NCBI GenBank assembly: GCA_021648375.1
Contig: JAKISW010000003.1
Span: 62,001-126,000, forward strand
DNA: 64,000 bases
Direction of reading: 5' to 3'
Origin: Devosiaceae bacterium
Lineage (GTDB): Bacteria; Pseudomonadota; Alphaproteobacteria; Rhizobiales; Devosiaceae
Of this stretch, positions 1 to 10,379 are shown piece by piece. Positions within the stretch are counted from its first letter, which is position 1, and every line of letters begins with the position of its first letter. A model generated the notes under the pieces. That model saw only the letters and a list, made by a program, of their open reading frames with translations, searched no databases and was not told where the DNA came from. The position numbers and the translations under genes are program-made.

Positions 1-263
1 CCGTTAAATCTTTGGTTGATGGAGGTCAGTTGATTTATTGTGTGTGCTCCCTGCATGAAGAGGAGGGGGAGGGCCAGGTAAACTGGGTATCAAAAAATTT
101 TCCACAGCTACAATTGTTACCAATTTCAAATCAAGAACTCGATGGGTTGGAGGGGGCAATAAATCATCAGGGATGTGTTCGAACCCATGCGGGTCTTAGC
201 TTTAGCAATCAAACTGAGGGGGGCATGGATGGGTTTTTTATCGCTCGCTGGCGTCTTGATTAA
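1..263 (+). CDS. RsmB/NOP-type RNA methyltransferase, C-terminal end (partial)
   Basis: The 5' part lies outside the window; complete codons begin at base 3. The remaining 87 or so residues carry the typical end of SAM-dependent 16S rRNA m5C methyltransferases: a Gly-Gly-x-Leu-x-Tyr-Cys-Val-Cys-Ser strand-turn, where the second Cys matches the catalytic Cys of the family's TCS motif, then a Glu-rich helix, and at the end Gly-Gly-Met-Asp-Gly-Phe-Phe-Ile-Ala-Arg, the classic RsmB terminus. The enzyme would methylate a cytosine of 16S rRNA in the cytoplasm. Being followed by a heparinase II/III-like gene and purH is the order I know from Hyphomicrobiales. The exact paralogue cannot be fixed from this fragment. 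Confidence 0.85.
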   Translation, partial: VKSLVDGGQLIYCVCSLHEEEGEGQVNWVSKNFPQLQLLPISNQELDGLEGAINHQGCVRTHAGLSFSNQTEGGMDGFFIARWRLD

Positions 264-406
264 TAATAACAGGGTTTTGTATGGTTATTAATGTGTTTTT
301 GATGCTAACTTTGCACGCTTGTGGGCAATGTAATGGAAAAGCTAATGTTTCTTTGCTGAAATAGAAGCACATAATTTTTTTGAAACTTTTGCATGAAATT
401 TTTATA

Positions 407-2029
407 ATGAACTGGTTTGGCAGCTGGCGCGCCGGCAACTCAATTTTTGATAGTGTTTTGACGTCCAGATGGGTTCGCTGGACGTGGAGTGGCTTGTCCG
501 ATACGGAGTATTCAGCCGGATTGCGTGAATATCGACCCTGCGATACGGAAAGTGCCCGCGAGATGCTTGACGGACGCTATCTGCTGGCTTCCAAACTGGT
601 TGATACACACGGAGTTTCTCCGTTTTCCGCAAAAATTGATCATCTGCCATGGCATGAGGAATTAAACGGATTTTCCTGGTTGCGCCATTTTGAAGAAGTC
701 AGGAGTTCGCAGAAAAGAGAATTTGCTCGGACATTGGTTTTGGACTGGATTGGGCGCAACGGCGATTATAATAAAGACACGTGGGGGTTATCGCTAAGTT
801 CAAGGCGCGTGATGAACTGGTTGCGCCATTTTTCGTTGCTTAGTAAAGGGGCAAGCCAGGCCCAGATAAACACCATTTCCCAATCTATTTCCCTGCAGGT
901 TCAAGCAGCAAGGTTAAGAGCCCCCTATGCCATCGTGTGCCTTGAGGAGCTGATGGCTACAATGCTTTTGGTCGCGGTGGCCCTGTGCGATGGCAGTGAC
1001 AATGCAAAAATTGAAAATCAGGTGTCCATCCTGTGCCAAAAACTAACGTCGCAATTGCACGAAAGTGGATTTTATAAATCGCGCAACAGTGCCGATCAGC
1101 TGGCGCTGCTCGAAGAGCTGGTTTCTTTGCGCCTTACTCTTTCGCAAAAATCTGCGAAATTAATTTTAGAATTAGGGCCGATATTGGACAAAATGCATCT
1201 GGCGCTGGATGCAATGATTTTAGGTACTGGAGAGCCTGCCTATTTTAACGGATGTGGGCAGCTACCGACAGAAATGATTTTTTCCATTCAAAGTCAGGGC
1301 AAACAAAGACTGAACTCAAATGCAAATATTGCAGGATATGGAATTATTTCGCAGGGGTCTGGTAAAGTTATATTGGATAATGGACTGGTGCCCGATGCTC
1401 CCTATGCAGCAAAAGCCCATGCCAGCGCTTTGGCTATTGAGTTTTCCCATGGCAATGATTTAATTGTTAGCTCTTGCGGACCCGCGCCTGAGGAGCTTAG
1501 GCAGTCAAAGGATTTATTTCGTCAAAACAAAGCTCATTCGGGACCAGGAATTGATGATTATTCTTCTGCACGGATTAACAGTGAGGGAAAATTGCTTGCT
1601 TATGGCTCTCCCCCTTTAATGGAGGTAGGTGAATCTGAGGCGGAGGTTTTAGCGCGCACAAATGCATATCGGTCGCGCTTCGGAGTGGAAATTGAGCGTC
1701 GGGTTACGCTTTTGGGAGACGGGGAAACCCTTGTCGGGCAGGACAGGCTGATTGGTTCAGGGGGTACTAAAAAAAATGCTGATGCTTTGATTCAGCGCTT
1801 TCATTTGGCTCCCGGCGCTATTGCTGAGCGATCAGATATGGAAGAATTGGTTTTGTTGCGCTTAAAATCCGGCCCTGTCTGGACGTTTTTGTGGGAGGGA
1901 GCACAGTTAAGGATTGAAGAAAGTGTGCGCCAGTCTGCACATATCGGTTATCATAAAACTCAGCAGATTGTATTAGAGGCAGAATTTGGCCCGGATGTTG
2001 AGGTTTCCTGGATATTTACCCGGCAATAG
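407..2029 (+). CDS. Heparinase II/III family protein
   Basis: A protein of about 540 residues resembling the heparinase II/III-like family (alginate-lyase-like all-alpha N-terminal half, beta-sheet C-terminal half), which in Hyphomicrobiales usually sits between an rsmB-like gene and purH, as here. The N-terminal part is Trp/Arg-rich and helical. The C-terminal half contains the family's Gly-rich strands, including a Phe-Ser-His-Gly-Asn-Asp segment near residue 350. No signal peptide is visible. ATG 407 is preferred; an in-frame TTG at 380 would add nine residues and neither has a clear ribosome binding site. Family members eliminate uronic-acid polysaccharides, but the substrate of this chromosomal clade is unknown to me. 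Confidence 0.8.
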   Translation: MNWFGSWRAGNSIFDSVLTSRWVRWTWSGLSDTEYSAGLREYRPCDTESAREMLDGRYLLASKLVDTHGVSPFSAKIDHLPWHEELNGFSWLRHFEEVRSSQKREFARTLVLDWIGRNGDYNKDTWGLSLSSRRVMNWLRHFSLLSKGASQAQINTISQSISLQVQAARLRAPYAIVCLEELMATMLLVAVALCDGSDNAKIENQVSILCQKLTSQLHESGFYKSRNSADQLALLEELVSLRLTLSQKSAKLILELGPILDKMHLALDAMILGTGEPAYFNGCGQLPTEMIFSIQSQGKQRLNSNANIAGYGIISQGSGKVILDNGLVPDAPYAAKAHASALAIEFSHGNDLIVSSCGPAPEELRQSKDLFRQNKAHSGPGIDDYSSARINSEGKLLAYGSPPLMEVGESEAEVLARTNAYRSRFGVEIERRVTLLGDGETLVGQDRLIGSGGTKKNADALIQRFHLAPGAIAERSDMEELVLLRLKSGPVWTFLWEGAQLRIEESVRQSAHIGYHKTQQIVLEAEFGPDVEVSWIFTRQ

Positions 2030-2187
2030 AGTGAGATGGCCGCAATTTGCATTTAAAAGATCTGTGCAGCGACAATTTAGGCAGTGGTTTTGCAAAATAT
2101 ATCAGGGTAATTGTGGTTCAATCACTGGCTTGGGTTGCGAGTTAAGGCTCGTTTAATCAGATCACAAAATAACAACAGGATAGCAAA

Positions 2188-3783
2188 ATGGTGCGTTCCG
2201 CAGAAAAATCCAAAATCTGCCGGGCTCTTATTTCCGTTTGGGACAAACGCGGAATTGAGAATTTTTCAAAAAAACTACATGATCTGGGCATTGAACTGGT
2301 TTCCACCGGGGGTACTTCAAAATTGCTTGCCTCCAAGGCAATACCAGTAATTGATGTTGCAGAACTTACAGGCTTTCCTGAAATGATGGATGGGCGGGTC
2401 AAAACCCTGCATCCAAAAATTCATGGGGGAATATTAGCGGTCCGCGATAATGACGCTCATAAAAGCTCCATGCGTATCCACAGGATTCCGGCAATTGATC
2501 TGGTTGTGGTCAATTTATATCCGTTCGAAGAAACGGTTGCCGGGGGCGCTGATTACGATGAAATAGTTGAAAATATTGATATTGGCGGTCCGGCGATGAT
2601 CCGTTCCGCAGCAAAAAATCATAGGGATGTAGCGGTAATTGTTGACCCGGATGATTATGAGCAAATTAGTGAATTGTTGCAAAGCGAGGGTGAAATTCCT
2701 TTTGCCACACGCCAAAAGCTGGCGGCCAAGGCATTTGCCCGTACTGCGGCTTATGATCGAGCTATTTCAAACTGGTTCAGCGAAACCCTGGATTATCGGG
2801 ATTTACCATGGAGATCCCACGGGGGAGAATTGCGCGAAGTAATGCGATATGGGGAAAACCCCCATCAATGGGCCGCATTTTATCGGGATTTCAAACCGGA
2901 AATCGGAGTTGCCAGTGCTGAGCAGGTGCAGGGAAAAACCCTTTCATACAATAATATTTGCGATACGGATGCCGCCTTTTCACTGGTTTCAGAGTTTGAC
3001 CCTAAAGAAGGTGCAGCCGTTGCAATAATCAAACACGCCAATCCTTGCGGAGTAGGATTGGGGGACAATCTGCTTGAGGCCTATGAAAAAGCACTAAAAT
3101 GCGACCCGGTCAGTGCTTTTGGCGGTGTGGTGGCGCTGAATGGGGAAATTTCCAAATCTGTGGCTGAAAAAATCATCGAAATATTTACAGAAGTTATAAT
3201 TGCCCCGTCTGTCAGCCCGCAGGCATTGGCGGTTTTTGAGAAGAAAAAGAATTTACGCCTGCTGATCACGGGTGGGCTTAGTGATGTTAAAAGCGATGTT
3301 TTGCAGGTGAAATCCGTTGCAGGGGGCATGCTTGTGCAATCGCGAGACAATAAAAATGTCGAGAATAGTGACTTAAAAATTGTCAGCAAACGTGCGCCTA
3401 GCGATGCTGAGATGGTGGATATGAAATTGGCGGCAAAGATTGCAAAACACGTAAAATCCAACGCTATTGTATTCGTCAAAGATGGGGCCAGTGTTGGAAT
3501 TGGAGCCGGACAGATGAGCCGTGTGGATTCAACGCAGGTTGCATTGCGCAAATCCAAGGATGCTGCAAAGGCTGCGGGAGAAAAGGGGGCGTTATGTGTT
3601 GGGGCTGTTATGGCCTCTGATGCGTTTTTTCCGTTTGCTGATGGATTGGTTGCCGGAATTAAGGCCGGGGCAACAGCTGTTATTCAGCCGGGTGGTTCAA
3701 TCCGTGACGATGAGGTTATTGCTGCGGCCGACAAGGCAGGAATTGCGATGGTTTTTACCGGCATACGACATTTTCGGCATTAA
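2188..3783 (+). CDS. purH: Bifunctional AICAR transformylase/IMP cyclohydrolase PurH
   Basis: PurH catalyses the last two steps of de novo purine synthesis: formylation of AICAR with 10-formyl-THF, then ring closure to IMP. The 531-residue length fits the family. The N-terminal IMP cyclohydrolase (MGS-like) domain shows Ser-Val-Trp-Asp-Lys-Arg-Gly near residue 17, STGGT near 41 and DGRVKTLHPKIHGG near 67. The C-terminal transformylase domain includes the KHANPCG segment, with its catalytic Lys-His, near residue 275. The start is supported by an AGGAT ribosome binding site about seven bases upstream. The gene ends 42 bases before the convergent transporter gene. Confidence 0.97.
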   Translation: MVRSAEKSKICRALISVWDKRGIENFSKKLHDLGIELVSTGGTSKLLASKAIPVIDVAELTGFPEMMDGRVKTLHPKIHGGILAVRDNDAHKSSMRIHRIPAIDLVVVNLYPFEETVAGGADYDEIVENIDIGGPAMIRSAAKNHRDVAVIVDPDDYEQISELLQSEGEIPFATRQKLAAKAFARTAAYDRAISNWFSETLDYRDLPWRSHGGELREVMRYGENPHQWAAFYRDFKPEIGVASAEQVQGKTLSYNNICDTDAAFSLVSEFDPKEGAAVAIIKHANPCGVGLGDNLLEAYEKALKCDPVSAFGGVVALNGEISKSVAEKIIEIFTEVIIAPSVSPQALAVFEKKKNLRLLITGGLSDVKSDVLQVKSVAGGMLVQSRDNKNVENSDLKIVSKRAPSDAEMVDMKLAAKIAKHVKSNAIVFVKDGASVGIGAGQMSRVDSTQVALRKSKDAAKAAGEKGALCVGAVMASDAFFPFADGLVAGIKAGATAVIQPGGSIRDDEVIAAADKAGIAMVFTGIRHFRH

Positions 3784-3825
3784 CTAAATTGCGCAGAAGA
3801 AAACACCTGTCAAACAGATGGGGGA

Positions 3826-5187
3826 TCACCCTTCTTTGGTTTTAACCCACATCAGGCCAATGGCACCAAGGGCCAAAAGAACTATCACCGGAGTGATGCC
3901 AATGCGCTGGCTTTGGCTGGCGGCAGTAACAAAGGCGATTGCCAGTGGCCCGATAAAAGCTGTTGCCCGTCCGGTCAGTGCATAAAGACCAAAAGCCTGG
4001 GTGGTATCTTTTTTGTCCACCTGATCAACCAGCAGGGTTCTTGATGCCGCCTGCAATGCGCCGCCTGCTGCGCCAATAAGTGCTCCGGCCCCATAAAATA
4101 CATAAACAGGAATTGCTTCCGAGGAGATGGGAAGCACAAACAATGTCACCTCTTGAGTGGTCGATACGATGATTGTGCAGGCCAACACCAATAACCAGCA
4201 CGAAATAAACACTACCGGTCGTGGACCAAATTTTGCGTCCAATCGGCCCCCAAAAAATGCACCGATTGCGCCGGTAAAGGCCGCAAGAATTCCAAATACC
4301 CCAACCTGAATAATCGAAAGACCCAAAACCGTGGCAGCATAAATGCCGCCAAACGCATAAAGGGCATTTAACCCGTCGCGATAAAGCATCGAAGAAATCA
4401 GAAAAGAGGATAAAGAGGGGCGTTTTGGCAGGGATTTTAGTGTTGCCAAAAGATTGGACAGACCCTTGCTCAGTTTTGATCCTGTTTCGGCAATTCTTCC
4501 TTTATCGGGAGTGAAAAGAAACATTGGAATTACAAAAATTAAGTACCAGATCGCAGAAAATGGCCCTGATGCCCTGTCGCCTTCATTACTGGCGGCGTCT
4601 AGTCCAAAAATCGGATCAAGTCCCAAAAGGGTTTTTCCGCTTGTCGGGTCAGCTGACATGAAGCCCAAAATTATAATCAGTGCAACAACGCCCCCCACAT
4701 AGCCCAAGGCCCAACCGCTGCCCGAAAGCTTGCCAAGTTCAGAGCGGGGGACCAGATCAGGCATCATGGCGTTGATGAATACGGCTGAAAATTCAATGCC
4801 GATCAGGGCAATGATAAAAGCTATCAGAGTAATCGTTATGGTTGAGGTAGAAGCCATGGACGAGGGCAGGGCAAAATATAACATGGCGGCGCCAATAATT
4901 GCGATCAGGGAAAAACCCGCAATCCATGGTTTTCGAGGTCCGGAAACATCGGCAATCGAGCCAAGCACAGGGGCTAAAAGAGCGATACAAATACCGGCGA
5001 TGGCGGAGGCATATCCCCACATTTCCTGCCCCTGCAATGGTGTCGGGGCAACAAAGGCGGCAAAATAGGGGGCGAAAATAAAGGTTATAATTACTGTATG
5101 ATAGGGCTGGGCGGCCCAATCAAAGAACATCCACGAAATTACTCCGCGCTTTGACGAATAAGAAGTTTCATCCGTTATATTTGCCAT
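3826..5187 (-). CDS. MFS transporter, UMF1 / Atg22-like family
   Basis: A 453-residue membrane protein with about 12 predicted helices. The N-terminus has the signature of the UMF1 (Atg22-like) branch of the major facilitator superfamily: Ser-Trp-x-Phe-Phe-Asp-Trp-Ala-x-Gln-Pro, then after helix 2 a Gly-Ser-Ile-Ala-Asp-x-Ser-Gly-Pro-Arg-Lys loop, the equivalent of the MFS loop-2/3 motif. A second such loop (Gly-Gly-Arg-Leu-Asp-Ala-Lys-Phe-Gly) opens the second half. The substrate is not predictable; fungal Atg22 exports amino acids from vacuoles. It is convergent with purH, and its promoter should lie in the 155 bases between it and the glutamate dehydrogenase gene. Confidence 0.85.
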   Translation of the reverse strand: MANITDETSYSSKRGVISWMFFDWAAQPYHTVIITFIFAPYFAAFVAPTPLQGQEMWGYASAIAGICIALLAPVLGSIADVSGPRKPWIAGFSLIAIIGAAMLYFALPSSMASTSTITITLIAFIIALIGIEFSAVFINAMMPDLVPRSELGKLSGSGWALGYVGGVVALIIILGFMSADPTSGKTLLGLDPIFGLDAASNEGDRASGPFSAIWYLIFVIPMFLFTPDKGRIAETGSKLSKGLSNLLATLKSLPKRPSLSSFLISSMLYRDGLNALYAFGGIYAATVLGLSIIQVGVFGILAAFTGAIGAFFGGRLDAKFGPRPVVFISCWLLVLACTIIVSTTQEVTLFVLPISSEAIPVYVFYGAGALIGAAGGALQAASRTLLVDQVDKKDTTQAFGLYALTGRATAFIGPLAIAFVTAASQSQRIGITPVIVLLALGAIGLMWVKTKEG

Positions 5188-5285
5188 TATAAATTGTCCC
5201 CTACCAATTATCTCTGCTCAATAATTTTAAGGCGATTAAGACCTAAACTAGAAGATTTGTCGAGCATTTACAGCGCAACGAAATA

Positions 5286-5313
5286 ATCAAGGCTCAGCCA
5301 ATCAAGCCTTGAT
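5286..5313 (-). terminator. Hairpin downstream of the glutamate dehydrogenase gene
   Basis: A perfect nine-base stem (ATCAAGGCT / AGCCTTGAT) with a ten-base loop lies about 30 bases beyond the stop codon of the minus-strand dehydrogenase gene. Read on the minus strand it is followed by a modest T-rich stretch (TATTTCG). It could end the dehydrogenase transcript before the MFS gene. The short T-tract makes this a moderate call. Confidence 0.45.
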
Positions 5314-5342
5314 ATTGGTGTTTTGATATTAGTCTTATGGCA

Positions 5343-8300
5343 CTAGTGCCTTGCCAAATCTGTTAGCAGTCCGGCGGCGACGGAAATTCGCGAAACTGAA
5401 AGTTCCCCTTCGGTCAGTTCACCCACCATGGCTTCTATGCGCCCAATCTCACCTGTTAAAGCATTATCCCATGCCTGCATACGCTGTTCTATCGTGCCAT
5501 TTCCCGCTGCCAGAACGTCTTCACTCAAATCACGCTGAGCGCGCATTACATTGGCCAACGCCCTATCGAGAGCCATGCGATCATAATGGTCACTGGTTTT
5601 GACGCTGCGGCTTTGTTCGGTAATGCGCCCAAGACGGAAACGTTCAAGTACCGCAAAGTACCCTTGAGCGGCCAAAGGAACTGGAGCCTTTACATGTTCA
5701 GAAAGTAAAACAATGTCGGTGGCAAGGGTTAAGGCGCTCAATTCCGCTATCTGGCGAGCCAGTTTTTTTGGGGCGCCATCGCGCTCAAACCCTGCTGCCT
5801 GATCTGCCACGCTTTTTTCTATGAACGAGGGCAAAAGATCTGACAGGGAACTTCTGATTTGATTTATGCCTTTGGAATAGAGTTGAACCATATCAGAAAG
5901 TCCGGTTTCAAACGATACATTGCGTAAGAACCACAAGGTTTGATTGACCAGCAGGTTTTGAATTTCCGCATACAAGGTCAGTTGGGTCTCTCCGGACATC
6001 TTATTATCCAGCTCGTCGATGGCGAGGTTTATTTCGGTTAATCCAAAACTGTCTCTGGCGGCAGAATAGGCAAATGCCACCTGAGCCGCATCGGCAGAAG
6101 TGGCCGAGGTCATTTTGTGAATGAAGGAAGGCCCGCCCCGATTGATCATCGCGTTAGCTAAAACTGTTGCAATGACTTCTCGGCGCAGCCGGTGATTTTC
6201 AATGGTCTGGGGCTGCTGACCGGTTAAACGTGAGGGGAAATACCGGTAAAGCTCTTTGGCCAGATATGGATCATCAGGTACGTTGGAATTTAGCAATTGC
6301 TCGGTCAGGGTATTTTTTGCATAAGCCAAAAGGATAGAAATCTCGGGCCTGGTCATAGGGGTTGATGATTTCAGTCTTTCTGCGACCAAAGCATCATCGG
6401 GCAAAAATTCCACCTCCCGATCAAGCTCCCCCTGATTTTCAAGGGATTGCATAAGGGCAAAAAGATCAGCCGTCCCATCCATGCCGGCGTGTTGGGCAAG
6501 GGAAATGGTCAAGGTCTGCAGGTAGTTATTGCGCAGGCACAAGTCAGCAACCTCATCGGTCATTTCAGCTAAAAACTCATTGCGCTGCTCAAGATCCATC
6601 AAACCATCGCGCACCAGGGTACCAAGGGCAATCTTGATATTGACTTCAAGATCGGAAGAGTTCACTCCGGCAGAATTGTGAATGGCGTCGGTATCAATAA
6701 GACCACCATTAAGAGCAAATTCAATGCGGGCCAACTGGGTTATGCCAAGATTGGCCCCTTCACCGATGGCTTTGGCTCCGACTTCTTTGGCATTAACGCG
6801 AATTGCATCATTGGCCTTGTCGTCGGCGTCGGTGTTACTTTCGGTGCTGGCGCGAACATAGGTTCCAATCCCGCCAAACCATAACAGGTCTACTTTAGCC
6901 TTCAGGATGGCGTTCATTACCTGATTTGGGGTGTGCTTCTCCCCCTCAAGGCCTATTGCATTTTGGGCTTCTATTGACAGGGAAATGGATTTTGAGGAGC
7001 GCGGGAAAATCCCACCACCCCTGGAGAGCAATTCCTTATTGTAATCCTGCCAGCTTGAGCGACCAAGCTCAAAGACCCTTTTACGCTCCGTATAGGTTTT
7101 TTCAATATCGGGGTCAGGGTCGATAAAAATGTCACGATGGTCAAAGGCGGCGATCAGGCGGGTCTGTTTGGAAAGCAACATGCCATTGCCAAAAACATCT
7201 CCGGACATATCGCCAATTCCAACCACGCTAAAGGGCGATGTTTGAATATCTCGATCCAATTCCCTGAAATGACGTTTTACAGCTTCCCAGGCTCCACGTG
7301 CGGTGATGCCCATTTTTTTATGGTCATAGCCGACTGAACCGCCAGAGGCAAAAGCATCCCCGAGCCAAAAATCACGTTCCTCAGATATGGCATTTGCCGT
7401 GTCAGAAAAGGTTGCAGTGCCCTTATCGGCGGCCACCACCAGATAGGGATCATCCCCATCGCGTCGAAGCAGCATTTTTGGGGGCAATATTTCATCGCCG
7501 TTCAGATTATCGGTAACATCAAGCAAGGCACCGATGAATATTTTATAACACTCGGTCCCCTCTTTTATAAAAGTCTCCCGATCAGGATTTAGGGGCATTT
7601 GTTTGGGTACAAAACCGCCCTTGGAGCCAACCGGAACGATCACGGCGTTTTTGGTCATTTGAGCTTTTACCAGACCAAGCACTTCGGTGCGAAAATCCTC
7701 CGGTCGGTCAGACCAGCGCAAACCGCCACGGGCAATCGCTCCGCCACGCAGATGTATCCCCTCAAGTCGAGGGGAATAGACGGAAATTTCGCGATAGGGT
7801 CGGGGGGCAGGCATGCCATCAATATTCTGGCTGTCGAATTTAATTGCCAGAGCCGGGCGACGCTCGCCATCATCTGTACGCTGAAAAAAATTGGTGCGCA
7901 GAGAATACTGCACCAGATTTAGAATATTGCGAATGATGCGATCTTCATCCAGGGAGCTTATTTCTTCCAAAGCCTGAAGAATTGTTGCGGTTAATCGCTT
8001 GGCTTTTTCGTCGCGGCTTTTAATAGGTTCAGGGTCATGCAGAATATAAAACAGCTCGATCAGTTTGGAGCTTAAGGGACCCTGAATGCTTAAAGCTGCC
8101 CATATGTAGCGCTGGGAATATGGTGTTCCAATCTGGCGTAAATAACGAACCAGAGCGCGCATAATGGCAATATCGTGCCATTCAAGGGACGCACTGATGG
8201 CTAAAGCATTCAAACCATCGCTTTCAGCCTCATTTATCCATATGGATTTGATCGCTCTCTCAAGGCGTGGGTTGAGATCGGCAATATTGATGCTTTGCAG

Positions 8301-10115
8301 GTCTTTGAGCTGCACATTCATTTCGTGGAGATAGAATTTGGAGCCGCCTTGAGGACAAATCTGAAAACTATCCTCGTCAATGACGTTAAAACCGAAATAT
8401 TCGAGCATCGGCACCCGGTTAGAAAGAGGAATAGGTGTCAGGGGGTGAAATACTTTCAGGCGTAATTTTTGAGAATCATTGGGGTCTACTTCAAGACGTA
8501 CGGCGATATCTTCGTCTCTGGAAATAGTTTTGAGAACTTCGATATCTTTTAAGGCATCCGTGGGTGAATTGTTTGATTGGTATCCGGGCGGAAATGCGTT
8601 TGAATAGTCAATTATTTCTGTCGGGTCCGAGGCGATGGATAGAATTTGATCGCCGAATGAACGTATGATTTCGGTTACATCAGCTTCCATTAACGTGCGC
8701 AGGGGGCGGGGAGTTTTGCCGCCATTGCGCCCAATAATATATTGGATGCGCACCATACCACCCTCTGGGAAATGGGGGTAATAGGCCGAAACCCGTCCGT
8801 CATATTTGTCTGCCAGGTAATTGGCAATATTTTCACGCAGGGTTGAATCATAACGGTCCCGCGGGACAAAAACCAAAACCGAGACAAAATTATCAAACTG
8901 GTCAACACGGGGCAGAACCCGGACCTGAGGCCTGTCGGGCAGGGCGGCAATTACCGTTGCAAATTCAAACAGCAGATTTTCTGAAATCTGAAAAAGTTCT
9001 TCACGGGGGTAATTTTCAAGGGCTGCCATCAGTGCCTTACCCGCATGGCTGTTTGGTTCGAGTTTGGAGCGGCGCATGGTTTCAGAAATTTTGCGCCTGA
9101 TCAGGGGAACTTCAGTATGGGGGGTGGCCAAAGACATGGAGGTGAACAGGCCGATCATGCGTAATTCGCCTGACAGTTTGCCTGTTTCGTCGTAAAGTTT
9201 TACCCCGATGTAATCCATATGAGCGCGGCGATGAACCCGGGCCTGAATGTTAGCCTTGGTGACCATGATCGGGGCGGCTTTTTTCAGGAACACCAAATGC
9301 TGCTCGGTCATTTCCACATAGTCGGCACCATCACGCAGGAAGAAAAATTGCGGATCTTCTAAAATGCCCAACCCGCCATCTGATACTGGCTCCAGATGGG
9401 CACTGGAATTTTTGTCTGTGAGCCGGTATTCGCGCATTCCCAAAAAGGTAAAATTATGATCGGCCAGCCAGGCAAGAAAATGCAGGGTTTCAGCCATTAC
9501 AGGAGGAGGGATGTCGGGTGGGTTTTGCCGATAGGACTGAACCAGAGCGCGCAATCTTTCCAGCATTGGTCGCCAGCCACGCACTGCCCGGCGAACCTCA
9601 AGCAGAACCTGATCTATTTCAGCATATAGTTCTGCCAGTTTGACCTCATCGCCAATCGGGTCCAGATGAACCTGCAAAAAACTTTCGGAAACGACACCTT
9701 TGCTCTGGGAGTTCAGAATTTTCCAGGGGCGTTCAGTTTTATCGACAGGAATTACCGGGTGAATGAACATGCGAATCGAGCCGCCCTTGGCTCGAATTGC
9801 TCCAAGGACCGAATCCACAACAAAGGGAATGTCGGCCAGGAAAATATCAACAATCTGAACCCCGCGCGGGTCTTTTTCGTCAGGTTTCCAGATGTGGATC
9901 AGATGATCAGTACCGCTTCTTTTGGAAAAACGCCCATAGGAATGGGAGAGAATTTCCTCATATTGTTCTGGAGAATATGCAGACAGGTCTTCATCATCGA
10001 TGGCTGAAATCACATGGGAATAAAAGTCAGCCAGCCCCGGATCGGATTTGCGCAGCATTTCAGCACGCTTTTGGGCTTCACCCTTAAGCATTTTGGTGTT
10101 TTCCTGTGTTGACAT
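5343..10115 (-). CDS. NAD-specific glutamate dehydrogenase, large (180 kDa) type
   Basis: This enzyme oxidatively deaminates glutamate to 2-oxoglutarate and ammonia with NAD, feeding amino-acid carbon into the TCA cycle. The 1590-residue length fits the GDH-180 family. The N-terminal about 700 residues are regulatory with ACT-like modules (Pro-Phe-Val-Val-Asp-Ser-Val near residue 80). The catalytic core begins near residue 795 with Gly-Gly-Leu-Arg-Trp-Ser-Asp-Arg and a Lys-Ala-Gln-Met-x-Lys-Asn-Ala segment, followed by Gly-Gly-Phe-Val-Pro-Lys. A further Gly-Gly-Ile-Gly-Thr-Tyr-Val motif lies in the nucleotide-binding part. A GAGGGG ribosome binding site precedes the ATG. It is divergent from leuC, with 264 bases between the two starts. 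No frameshift is visible. Confidence 0.96.
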   Translation of the reverse strand: MSTQENTKMLKGEAQKRAEMLRKSDPGLADFYSHVISAIDDEDLSAYSPEQYEEILSHSYGRFSKRSGTDHLIHIWKPDEKDPRGVQIVDIFLADIPFVVDSVLGAIRAKGGSIRMFIHPVIPVDKTERPWKILNSQSKGVVSESFLQVHLDPIGDEVKLAELYAEIDQVLLEVRRAVRGWRPMLERLRALVQSYRQNPPDIPPPVMAETLHFLAWLADHNFTFLGMREYRLTDKNSSAHLEPVSDGGLGILEDPQFFFLRDGADYVEMTEQHLVFLKKAAPIMVTKANIQARVHRRAHMDYIGVKLYDETGKLSGELRMIGLFTSMSLATPHTEVPLIRRKISETMRRSKLEPNSHAGKALMAALENYPREELFQISENLLFEFATVIAALPDRPQVRVLPRVDQFDNFVSVLVFVPRDRYDSTLRENIANYLADKYDGRVSAYYPHFPEGGMVRIQYIIGRNGGKTPRPLRTLMEADVTEIIRSFGDQILSIASDPTEIIDYSNAFPPGYQSNNSPTDALKDIEVLKTISRDEDIAVRLEVDPNDSQKLRLKVFHPLTPIPLSNRVPMLEYFGFNVIDEDSFQICPQGGSKFYLHEMNVQLKDLQSINIADLNPRLERAIKSIWINEAESDGLNALAISASLEWHDIAIMRALVRYLRQIGTPYSQRYIWAALSIQGPLSSKLIELFYILHDPEPIKSRDEKAKRLTATILQALEEISSLDEDRIIRNILNLVQYSLRTNFFQRTDDGERRPALAIKFDSQNIDGMPAPRPYREISVYSPRLEGIHLRGGAIARGGLRWSDRPEDFRTEVLGLVKAQMTKNAVIVPVGSKGGFVPKQMPLNPDRETFIKEGTECYKIFIGALLDVTDNLNGDEILPPKMLLRRDGDDPYLVVAADKGTATFSDTANAISEERDFWLGDAFASGGSVGYDHKKMGITARGAWEAVKRHFRELDRDIQTSPFSVVGIGDMSGDVFGNGMLLSKQTRLIAAFDHRDIFIDPDPDIEKTYTERKRVFELGRSSWQDYNKELLSRGGGIFPRSSKSISLSIEAQNAIGLEGEKHTPNQVMNAILKAKVDLLWFGGIGTYVRASTESNTDADDKANDAIRVNAKEVGAKAIGEGANLGITQLARIEFALNGGLIDTDAIHNSAGVNSSDLEVNIKIALGTLVRDGLMDLEQRNEFLAEMTDEVADLCLRNNYLQTLTISLAQHAGMDGTADLFALMQSLENQGELDREVEFLPDDALVAERLKSSTPMTRPEISILLAYAKNTLTEQLLNSNVPDDPYLAKELYRYFPSRLTGQQPQTIENHRLRREVIATVLANAMINRGGPSFIHKMTSATSADAAQVAFAYSAARDSFGLTEINLAIDELDNKMSGETQLTLYAEIQNLLVNQTLWFLRNVSFETGLSDMVQLYSKGINQIRSSLSDLLPSFIEKSVADQAAGFERDGAPKKLARQIAELSALTLATDIVLLSEHVKAPVPLAAQGYFAVLERFRLGRITEQSRSVKTSDHYDRMALDRALANVMRAQRDLSEDVLAAGNGTIEQRMQAWDNALTGEIGRIEAMVGELTEGELSVSRISVAAGLLTDLARH

Positions 10116-10379
10116 TTTGGCCCCTCACACAATTTCGAATCACCTCGATTGAGCAAGACTGGCTCCATGATGACAAAATGTCCATTGGTCAGTTTCCTTA
10201 ATGGGTGCGAGAGCGGTTGCTTTTTTGGTTGGTTTCAAGCTGTGGGCAGGTTTGCCCATATAAAATTGTTGCTCTGTTGGTTGAATTTTTTTGTCTCCGA
10301 CACTAAAACCCCAACAAGCTATAAACTTGCAAGTCATGAATAACATGACAATTTGCCAATAGATGAAAGCCAATCCGAT

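Noticed and set aside
281..364. A 27-codon hydrophobic ORF between the rsmB-like and heparinase-like genes
   Set aside because: No ribosome binding site, very short, and the region is A/T-rich where short ORFs arise by chance.
3784..3825. GGG-CCC stem between purH and the convergent MFS gene, considered as a bidirectional terminator
   Set aside because: Only three base pairs and no T-run; too weak to call.
10149..10343. A 64-codon ORF upstream of leuC containing Lys-Leu-Leu-Leu-Cys-Trp-Leu, like a leucine leader peptide
   Set aside because: Only four Leu codons are close together, the start has no ribosome binding site, and no hairpin pair or terminator was seen between it and leuC.
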